Under the pieces are notes generated by a model, which was not told where the DNA came from, searched no databases, and worked only from the letters and a program-made list of their open reading frames with translations. Position numbers and translations under genes: made by a program. This document shows, piece by piece, positions 60,401-64,000 of a DNA stretch of 64,000 bases. The DNA is from Archilochus colubris. Lineage: Eukaryota > Chordata > Aves > Apodiformes > Trochilidae. How positions within the stretch are numbered: position 1 is the first letter of the stretch; each line of letters opens with the position of its first letter. The DNA lies in contig CM041092.1 of the NCBI GenBank assembly GCA_023079485.1, positions 9,437,127 to 9,501,126 of the forward strand. The letters run 5' to 3'.

Positions 60401-63400
60401 TACCAAGTGAAAATCTTGCTGGGCCTAACGAGACAGAGCGTGAGCAAAACCCAGAGCATGTCCCATCATCAGTGCTGCACACCACAGCAGCAGTAGTGCC
60501 CACGCTGCCAAACATACAGGAACTGAGGCTTGCACCCAGTGTTACTTCACTGGGTTCTCTGCCTTCTTCTTGCTTTGAATTAAGTAGCAGCAATCTGGAC
60601 CTTCCTAAGTAGGTGTTCTTCAAGCTGAATTGTTCTTCTCTTGGGAAGGTTTACGTTTTTTAAGATGCTGTTGTATGCAGTTGAATTCAAGCCTGCTAAG
60701 TAATTTGGAATCTTGGGTCTCAAATAACCTTACAAAGAATTGGCCTAAATATCACAGTCAACAGCAGTGTTAACTTGCATGGTGACTATTGGATGTAATG
60801 CAGAAGCATTTCCTTCTCTGGCTCTCCTAAAGGGTGCTTCATATGTTGGCTTTATATTCAAGAGCCTCTCACACAGCATCTCCTGGGTCCCATAACACTC
60901 ATGGTTTTAACAACAGGAGATCTTAAGTCTGAATACCTCCTTTCTGTAAAAACAAAGTCTTCATAAGCACATCTGTCTGCCTAAAGTTTTGGATACTGTC
61001 TTCCAGTGAACAAGTTTTGATACTCAATGTATTTTGTGAATAGATGTGCTTGTGTGAGGCTGCAGGTGGTCTGCACTGTTGAGGAGGACAGAGCTTCATC
61101 TGTCCCTGCTGGGGCGCGGAATGGAGCCAGCAGGATACTTAATGAACTGAGGTAGCAAAGAAGGTGCATCTCAATTATGAGAGCATCAGAGCAGTTACCA
61201 ACATGAATACCAAGCCCATCTGCAGCTCTTCAGCCTTGTACTCCTGGACTGGCAAATTCTCTAGCTCTGAATCAGGCCTCATTTAGAAACCATTTTCAAG
61301 CAATGTTTTGGATTTGAAACCACTTAAACGACATGAGATTTAAAAAGGTCACATTTTGCATATAAAGACACCCTTGAAGGAGCTGTGTAACATGCCTACC
61401 TGTACTTTGCTGCTGCATCTACAGCAGGCCAACTGGGTGCTTTTTTGGCCATTTATGTAGTAGGATTGAGATGCCTGTGCAGAAGGCTGGCCAGGCAGTG
61501 CTGGCACTAACAAGAATGTTTTTTCTGTTGAGTACCTGTGGTCCGGCTGCTTTCTAGACAGCAAACCTTAGGATGCCAGAAAGAAGAAGAGTGCCCTGAA
61601 AAGTTGTTTTTAGTTGAAAATGCATCACCAACTTCTGAAACTCCTGTGCTAGGTCTGTCCATGTGGTGTGTTAGGAATCTGTACTGAAAAGTTGTGCCTG
61701 TGTAACTGTCTTACAGCGGGACTGAGATGCCCCTGGGAGAGATTCAGCTGACGGTGCGGTACGCGTCCATACGGCAGAGCCTGGTGGTGCTGGTGAATGC
61801 CTGCAGGTAGTGCTGATCACTGTTTGCCTCTCTCTGAAAAAGGAAAGGGGAAGAGCTCTCTGAGCTTGTCAGACATTCAGCAAAGCTAAAGCACAACCCC
61901 GTAAGAGATGTAGCAGTGTTGGCTGATTTCACATCCTTGAGGTTTTATTTGCTGGTGTTCCGTTTCCAAGATAAAAACTTTTGGCCCATGAAGCCATGGG
62001 GGGTGGGTCTGATTCTGAGAGGCAGTGGGAGAAGCTCCTTTGCTTGTCAACACCTTCTTTCTTTTGACAGAAACTTAGTACCCTCTTCAAATCGTGGAGT
62101 AGATCCGTATGTTCGTATATACCTGCTTCCAGACAGAAGATGGGCAAGCAGGAAGAAGACTTCAGTTAAGAAAAAAACTCTGAACCCCCAATATGATGAG
62201 AAGTAAGAAAATGTTAATTATTATTGCTGCTGTAGTAGTTATGCTATTGGTATAATGAGAGGGCTTGCCTGAGGTGTGCTTCTGTTACCCCTAAGGGTTG
62301 TCTCACGAACATTTCCAGGTCTTCCAACAAAATGGGACTTTAAATTGTGGTTAGCATGTACTTGGCTGGCCTTGCTGTGTGTAGGGTGTTGTCTGTCCCC
62401 TGTAGGAGGGCACACCTTCTTCCCACCCCCTACAGATACAGGCTGTACTCACTTTGCACACAGACATTCCCCTACCCACATTCAACTCCTGTTGTTGCTG
62501 AGGCAATCTTTCCATTTGGGTACCTCATAAAACCAGCTTCTCTCTTCATACTTCTTTTCCTGATACTATTGTGACATCTTTCCACAAATGAAAGGCAGAA
62601 ATACAAAGCCTTTAGAGACTGGATCATTTGTTTGGACAGACAGATGGAGGTTGTCATTGAAATGTGGTGGGAGAGAAGTGAAATGCTCCCACATCTTTGC
62701 TGATAGAACTCTGCTCCTGAAATGGGACATGGTTTGCATGAAACCAGACACTGTAATGCTCAGACAGAGATCCTTCGAGAGGTGGCTATAAGCCCATATG
62801 TAGAGGAAGGTACACTTGAGAAAACAGGATGATCCTGGGTGACTCAGGGGTTTTTTTTTATATGTCGAGTCTTTTCTCCATATGTGGGTGTAGGTCAGAA
62901 ACAGATAAAAGATTTTAAAATATTTCATCTTAACACACAAAACACTATCGAGCTGTGGAATTTTGCTTCTGCCTATTCTCATGTAATGCCACTGATTTAG
63001 TACCAACACAGATGTTAGGAACATCATCTCTTTTTCCTCATTGAAAACATCATCTCTTTTTCCTCATTGATTTCCTCACGTATTGGCGTGTCCTGTACGT
63101 CCTCAATTAGGTGCAATAGGTTGAGCAACACTTAGCTCCAAAACACATTACCTGTTTTACAGCTCTGACTTGAGGAAAAGCTATTCAGGTGGGTAGAACA
63201 TAAATGATGTAGCATGGACAAATCTCAGTTGACATTAGATGATGCGTGCCACAGGTGTGAGTCATAATCATTAAGAATTTAATTGCCACAGGTTTCAACC
63301 TTTGTCTCCTCTTAATGTGGTATGAGCCCACTTTGTAAACTTGGGGGGTTGGGTCAGCTATTTCCTCTGAGTAATAAAGGTTGCATGGAAAACATGCTCA

Positions 63401-63784
63401 TCTTCCATGAAGAAGGAAAATTACAGTAAACAGTGTTTCATGATGGATGCACGTTTTCCTCCTTTCCCCTGGCAGGTGCAGTCTGAACAAGTGTTGTAGT
63501 CTTTCATCAGGCTGGAAGAGATTTCTAGTAATGTGACTAAAATCTTAACTATAGAATTACCTTTTCTTTCTTTTAAGTTCTGGTCACTGATGCTGTATTC
63601 TGTCACTGTTTTATGGCTGCTGGTGCCTATAGGATTTTAATTTTTGACAAAAGTCCCCTTTTAAACCTTTACTTTTAGGTTTGAATTTTTTGAATCTTTG
63701 GAAGATGTCAAGAAGAGAACATTAGACATTGCAGTGAAAAACAGCAGGCCGTTCATTTCACAGGAAAGGAAGGAGCTGGGGAAA
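33152..63784 (+). CDS. ESYT3: ESYT3, extended synaptotagmin 3; 21 coding exons, last exon beyond window
   Basis: E-Syt proteins sit in the ER through an N-terminal hydrophobic hairpin, carry glycerolipids in an SMP domain, and hold the ER to the plasma membrane with C2 domains that bind Ca2+ and PI(4,5)P2. Exons: 33152-33436, 39348-39389, 40501-40635, 41375-41451, 47568-47634, 48230-48319, 49452-49507, 52116-52236, 53166-53339, 53842-53924, 54386-54434, 55077-55166, 56031-56093, 56198-56266, 57178-57243, 58597-58683, 59490-59639, 60166-60608, 61717-61806, 62071-62202, 63679-63784. They close to 825 codons with no break. Domains: hairpin about 20-65, SMP 96-290, C2A 292-415, C2B 424-568, linker 569-717, C2C 718 onward. 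ESYT3 rather than ESYT2 is indicated by LGPVYLAGYLGLS in exon 1, the spacing of C2A and C2B, and the C2C sequence. Human ESYT3 is about 886 residues; about 28 more are expected here. Confidence 0.95.
34582..34614 (+). repeat. Tandem 16-base duplication
   Basis: TTTGTGGCTGAAAGTGT occurs twice at a 16-base period (34,582 and 34,598). A minor local tandem duplication in intron 1. Confidence 0.85.
36330..36545 (+). mobile_element. MIR-like SINE relic
   Basis: Shows the MIR order: CTTCAAAGCTCTTTTCAAAT, then TTTGTAGATGGGGCAAACTG, then CACTTGCCCAAGGCTACAGG and a final GGGTTCAGG. CTTGCCCAAGG is the diagnostic piece. Strongly diverged, as expected of a pre-avian insertion. Confidence 0.6.
37150..37245 (+). 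mobile_element. MIR-like SINE core relic
   Basis: Contains GGAAACTGAGGCACAGAG, the central MIR signature, followed by a decayed 3' part. Short and old; the call rests mainly on that core. Confidence 0.5.
39348..39389 (+). CDS. ESYT3: ESYT3 exon 2: entry to SMP domain
   Basis: Only 14 codons: VHFPDVERVEWLNK. The HFPDxERxEWxNK motif is diagnostic of E-Syt SMP domains. Acceptor CACCCAG, donor AAG/GTGAGG. Confidence 0.97.
39651..39672. repeat. (GATA)n microsatellite
   Basis: Five to six GATA units in ESYT3 intron 2, next to TGTGTACATACATC. Likely length-polymorphic. Confidence 0.9.
39745..39960 (+). mobile_element. CR1 LINE 3' fragment, sense
   Basis: Contains GGAGGTTGTGGAGTCTTACA, CCTGGAGACATTCAAGGCCT and GAGGTCCCTTCCAACCCCTT, which are canonical CR1 3' segments in order. 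The octamer end is decayed. A short internal duplication of AGCACTGGAATAGAG is present near its left end. Confidence 0.88.
40501..40635 (+). CDS. ESYT3: ESYT3 exon 3: SMP domain
   Basis: Encodes ILVQAWPYFGTIMEKTFKEV then VEPKIRAKNVHLKTCTFTKI and NFGEK, residues 110-154. WPY...MEKxF and EPKIRxKxxHLxTxTFTK are conserved lining segments of the SMP lipid-binding tube. Acceptor TCACTAG, donor AAG/GTAGTG. Confidence 0.97.
40828..41044. repeat. Near-perfect foldback palindrome: 86-base arms, 45-base loop
   Basis: Left arm 40,828-40,913 (starts ATGTAGTGAAATGAGGCAAC) is the reverse complement of right arm 40,959-41,044 (ends GTTGCCTCATTTCACTACAT). I see only one mismatch, a T/C difference at the GCATGAGC/GCTCGTGC site. 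The 45-base loop contains CCAATAAAAGG. It lies in ESYT3 intron 3 between exons 3 and 4. Long terminal inverted arms with a short middle are typical of foldback or MITE-type DNA transposons, but there is no family I can name; an inverted duplication at a replication fork is the other explanation. Flanks are both ACAC-like, so a short target duplication is possible but not provable. Confidence 0.93.
41375..41451 (+). CDS. ESYT3: ESYT3 exon 4: SMP domain
   Basis: Encodes CPRINGIKAYTKEIDRRQIT then LDLQI and the start of a Cys codon. PRINGxKxYT...RRQIxLDLQI is an SMP hallmark. Acceptor TTTCAG, donor TG/GTAATA, phase 2. Confidence 0.97.
41470..41487. repeat. (TA)n microsatellite
   Basis: About eight TA units starting 19 bases after the exon 4 donor of ESYT3. 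Confidence 0.85.
41988..42007. repeat. (AAC)n microsatellite
   Basis: Six AAC units in ESYT3 intron 4. Confidence 0.9.
43985..44166 (+). mobile_element. CR1 LINE 3' fragment with terminal octamers, sense
   Basis: Reads AAGGAATTCTCTGTGAGGGT, GGAAGTTGTGGATGCC, GGTCCCTTCCAACCCAAACC and ends CAATTCTGTGATTCTATG, the CR1 3' terminus. About 180 bases, 5'-truncated. Confidence 0.93.
46190..46500. promoter_or_regulatory. Candidate intronic conserved noncoding element (speculative)
   Basis: AT-rich, repeat-free block with TTTAATTATGTGAG, GCTTTAATTGG and TATTAGCACC words, resembling homeobox-type enhancer sequence. No conservation data available; inference from texture only. Confidence 0.2.
47568..47634 (+). 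CDS. ESYT3: ESYT3 exon 5: SMP domain
   Basis: Encodes CYIGDCEIHMDISKFNLGVK and GVQ. YIGDCEI matches ESYT3 rather than ESYT2 (which has FVGNCEI). Acceptor TTTCAG, donor CAG/GTGCGT. Confidence 0.96.
48230..48319 (+). CDS. ESYT3: ESYT3 exon 6: SMP domain
   Basis: Encodes LYGTLRVILEPLLSDPPFVG and AVTLFFMQKP. GTLRVILEPLL and FVGAVTxFFxQKP are conserved SMP strands. Acceptor TTTGCAG, donor CCA/GTGAGT; 30 codons. Confidence 0.97.
49245..49345 (-). mobile_element. CR1 LINE 3' tail, antisense
   Basis: Starts CATAGAATCATAGAATCGAC, the reverse complement of the CR1 octamer end, followed by GGTTGGAAGGGACCTCAGAG and CCAACCCTTGATCCACTGC. Its sequence matches the 3' end of the 17.5-18.0 kb copy, so both belong to the same subfamily. 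In ESYT3 intron 6, about 100 bases before exon 7. Confidence 0.93.
49452..49507 (+). CDS. ESYT3: ESYT3 exon 7: SMP domain
   Basis: Encodes HLEINWAGMSNLLDVPGI plus a split codon. INWxGxxNLLDxPGI is an E-Syt signature. Acceptor GTTGCAG, donor AG/GTGAGT. Confidence 0.97.
49508..52115 (+). other. ESYT3: ESYT3 intron 7
   Basis: 2,608-base GT-AG intron, unique-looking, with an A-run near 49,879. No repeat family or additional exon recognised. Confidence 0.7.
52116..52236 (+). CDS. ESYT3: ESYT3 exon 8: end of SMP domain
   Basis: Encodes SVMSDSLIQDFIAARLVLPN then RITVPLKKNMNIAHLRFPIP and His. LVLPNRxTVPxK and LRFPxP close the SMP fold and lead into C2A. Acceptor CTGCAG, donor CAT/GTGAGT. Confidence 0.97.
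53166..53339 (+). CDS. ESYT3: ESYT3 exon 9: first part of C2A
   Basis: Encodes residues 292-349, from GVIRVHLLEAENLVQKDSFL through RGKSDPYALLRLG to DLNPIWNETFE. D308 and D319 are at the positions of the first Ca2+-binding loop of C2 domains. LNPxWNExFE is the usual C2 motif. Acceptor TTTTTCAG, donor GAG/GTACTG. Confidence 0.97.
53842..53924 (+). CDS. ESYT3: ESYT3 exon 10: C2A calcium loop 3
   Basis: Encodes FVVHEVHGQDLEVDLYDEDP then DKDDFMG. The DLYDEDPDKDDF stretch (D366, D368, D372/D373) supplies the second set of Ca2+ ligands, so C2A looks competent to bind calcium. Acceptor CCCCAG, donor AG/GTAAAT. Confidence 0.97.
54386..54434 (+). CDS. ESYT3: ESYT3 exon 11: C2A
   Basis: Encodes SLVINLLDVRNDRTVDE, 16 whole codons plus a completed Ser. 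Corresponds to the SLxIxLxDV...VDE strand of C2A. Acceptor TTTTAG, donor GAG/GTAAAG. Confidence 0.94.
55077..55166 (+). CDS. ESYT3: ESYT3 exon 12: end of C2A and C2A-C2B connector
   Basis: Encodes WFPLSKTTSGHLHLKLEWLS then LVNDQEKLHE. WFxL...TSGxLHLxLEWLSL is conserved in ESYT3. Acceptor ATTTAG, donor GAG/GTGAGT. Confidence 0.96.
56031..56093 (+). CDS. ESYT3: ESYT3 exon 13: start of C2B
   Basis: Encodes DKKGLSTAILIVYLESAFNL and Pro. GLSTAILxVxLESAxNLP opens C2B in ESYT3. Acceptor TTCACAG, donor CCT/GTAAGT. Confidence 0.97.
56198..56266 (+). CDS. ESYT3: ESYT3 exon 14: C2B loop 1 insert
   Basis: Encodes KNHFEYSNGECGAKKIKNNK and YLK, a Lys-rich insert that matches the position of the human ESYT3 FDYLNGEYRAKK segment. 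It lacks the paired aspartates of a Ca2+ loop. The preceding intron is only 104 bases. Acceptor ATTCAG, donor AAG/GTAAAA. Confidence 0.9.
57178..57243 (+). CDS. ESYT3: ESYT3 exon 15: C2B
   Basis: Encodes KTEREPSSFVLLTVGNKTQK and SK. PSSxVxLxVGxKTxxSK matches ESYT3 C2B. Acceptor ATCACAG after a long T-rich tract, donor AAG/GTGAGG. Confidence 0.95.
57244..58596 (+). other. ESYT3: ESYT3 intron 15, C-rich in its second half
   Basis: 1,353-base GT-AG intron. From about 57,880 to 58,330 it is C- and T-rich on the + strand, which removes stop codons and creates several overlapping open frames on both strands. No domain or matching splice phase supports an exon there. Confidence 0.7.
58597..58683 (+). 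CDS. ESYT3: ESYT3 exon 16: C2B
   Basis: Encodes TCNFSKDPTWGQAFTFFVHN then AHSQSLHVE. KDPxWxQxFxFFVHN...LHxxV is the ESYT3 C2B core. Acceptor CTTGCAG, donor GAG/GTGAGA. Confidence 0.97.
59490..59639 (+). CDS. ESYT3: ESYT3 exon 17: end of C2B
   Basis: Encodes residues 519-568: IKDKDRDTALGTSVICLSHL...MTLDQRFQLDHSSADSFIKM NLVLR. The IKDKDRD loop keeps acidic residues, but loop 1 does not, so calcium binding by C2B is doubtful. LxQRFQLDHS is an E-Syt landmark. Acceptor CTGTTTAG, donor AGG/GTAAGT. Confidence 0.97.
60166..60608 (+). CDS. ESYT3: ESYT3 exon 18: C2B-C2C linker
   Basis: A long exon of 443 bases coding residues 569-715, rich in Ser, Pro, Lys, Glu and Asn with no predicted fold. It ends in RLAPSVTSLGSLPSSCFELS, which matches the conserved end of the human linker. 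The rest cannot be aligned reliably, so this is the fastest evolving part of the protein. Acceptor TTTTTAG; the donor AA/GTAGGT must be used just before an in-frame TAG. Confidence 0.93.
60609..61716 (+). other. ESYT3: ESYT3 intron 18
   Basis: 1,108-base GT-AG intron. Reading through the donor meets an in-frame TAG within two codons, so retention would give a protein lacking C2C. No repeat recognised. Confidence 0.7.
61717..61806 (+). CDS. ESYT3: ESYT3 exon 19: start of C2C
   Basis: Encodes NGTEMPLGEIQLTVRYASIR and QSLVVLVNAC plus a split codon. LGEIQLTVRY opens the C2C domain in E-Syts. Acceptor TTACAG, donor AG/GTAGTG (weak at +3 to +6). Confidence 0.96.
62071..62202 (+). CDS. ESYT3: ESYT3 exon 20: C2C with basic PI(4,5)P2-binding patch
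   Basis: Encodes RNLVPSSNRGVDPYVRIYLL then PDRRWASRKKTSVKKKTLNP and QYDE. The Arg/Lys cluster at residues 768-781 is the patch that in E-Syts binds plasma-membrane PI(4,5)P2. Only D757 of the first calcium loop is kept, so C2C looks calcium independent. Acceptor TTGACAG, donor AA/GTAAGA. Confidence 0.97.
62203..63678 (+). other. ESYT3: ESYT3 intron 20
   Basis: 1,476-base GT-AG intron containing a 24-base direct duplication near 63,021-63,070. No other repeat or exon seen. Confidence 0.75.
63021..63070 (+). repeat. Exact 24-base direct duplication, 26-base period
   Basis: ACATCATCTCTTTTTCCTCA plus TTGA occurs at 63,021-63,044 and again at 63,047-63,070 without mismatch, separated by AA. The perfect identity points to a recent tandem duplication (or an assembly slip). 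Confidence 0.95.
63679..63784 (+). CDS. ESYT3: ESYT3 exon 21: C2C, last exon in window
   Basis: Encodes KFEFFESLEDVKKRTLDIAV then KNSRPFISQERKELGK. FEFF...EVKKRxLDxAVKNSRP and KELGK are ESYT3 landmarks. Ends in phase 0 at AAA/GTAAGT. About 28 C-terminal residues remain to be coded downstream. Confidence 0.97.
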
Positions 63785-64000
63785 GTAAGTTTAAAGAACT
63801 ACACTACTAACAGTGTAGACCTGATAGAGCTGAACAGCTGAGTGATTCCTGTAATGTGGGTATAGTAACCAAGTCTTAGTACTAGGACTAGCAGGCTGGA
63901 AACAACTTTTTCTGCCAGGTTTTCACTTGAAATCACACTGTATCCATGTGGAAGCTTGTGTGGTCTCATGTGATTGGTGTGCTGTGCTGCTTCATTTCAG
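63785..64000 (+). other. ESYT3: ESYT3 intron 21, complete; next exon begins just outside
   Basis: 216 bases from GTAAGT to GCTTCATTTCAG, which ends on the last base of the window. The phase-0 last coding exon (VLIDLS-like in other species) should begin at the next base. Confidence 0.8.

Noticed and set aside
60162..60623. 153-codon minus-strand frame
   Set aside because: It is the antisense shadow of ESYT3 exon 18, which has clear splice sites and the conserved linker end on the + strand.
62566..63027. 153-codon minus-strand frame in ESYT3 intron 20
   Set aside because: No homology recognised; stretch is AT-rich with ordinary chance frames on both strands.
1..64000. CRISPR arrays, tRNA or rRNA genes, bacterial operons, endogenous retrovirus
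   Set aside because: No evenly spaced repeats, no tRNA box pattern, and no retroviral gene or paired LTR was recognised on either strand; the window is vertebrate nuclear DNA.

Overview
The window looks like nuclear DNA from a bird. It carries spliced vertebrate genes with GT-AG introns, several 3'-anchored CR1 LINE fragments (the typical avian retroposon, ending in copies of an ATTCTATG-type octamer), very few other repeats and one sharp CpG island. The CR1 tails would suit a neognath bird, possibly a songbird, but the sequence alone does not fix the species. There is no bacterial, plasmid, phage or CRISPR content, and no RNA gene that I can support.

Two protein genes lie head to tail on the + strand. 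(1) Positions about 1,207-13,800 hold the 3' three quarters of CFAP221 (also PCDP1), a calmodulin-binding protein of the C1d projection of the central apparatus in motile cilia. Eighteen coding exons (2,004 bases, 667 residues plus stop) join without a frame break. The first 170 or so residues must be encoded upstream of the window. (2) Positions about 33,152-64,000 hold ESYT3 (extended synaptotagmin 3), an ER-anchored tether and lipid-transfer protein of ER-plasma membrane contacts. Twenty-one coding exons (2,475 bases, 825 residues) also join in frame: the N-terminal membrane hairpin, the SMP domain, C2A, C2B, a variable linker and most of C2C. The window stops exactly at the AG of the acceptor for the expected last exon.

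Layout: 1-1,206 CFAP221 intron; 1,207-13,494 CFAP221 exons and introns; 13,495-13,810 3' UTR with AATAAA; 13,811-32,580 a 19 kb intergenic stretch with no convincing gene, holding two CR1 tails, one old CR1/L3-like relic and one AT-rich possible conserved noncoding block; 32,585-33,560 the CpG-island promoter and first exon of ESYT3; 33,437-39,347 the long first intron with two MIR-like SINE relics; 39,348-64,000 the remaining ESYT3 exons. The two genes work in unrelated places (axoneme; ER-plasma membrane junctions), so their adjacency is positional rather than functional.

The most unusual structure is a near-perfect foldback palindrome at 40,828-41,044 in ESYT3 intron 3: two 86-base arms around a 45-base loop that carries a sense AATAAA. 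I cannot assign it to a known repeat family. No previously undescribed protein system was found; both genes are conserved vertebrate genes.
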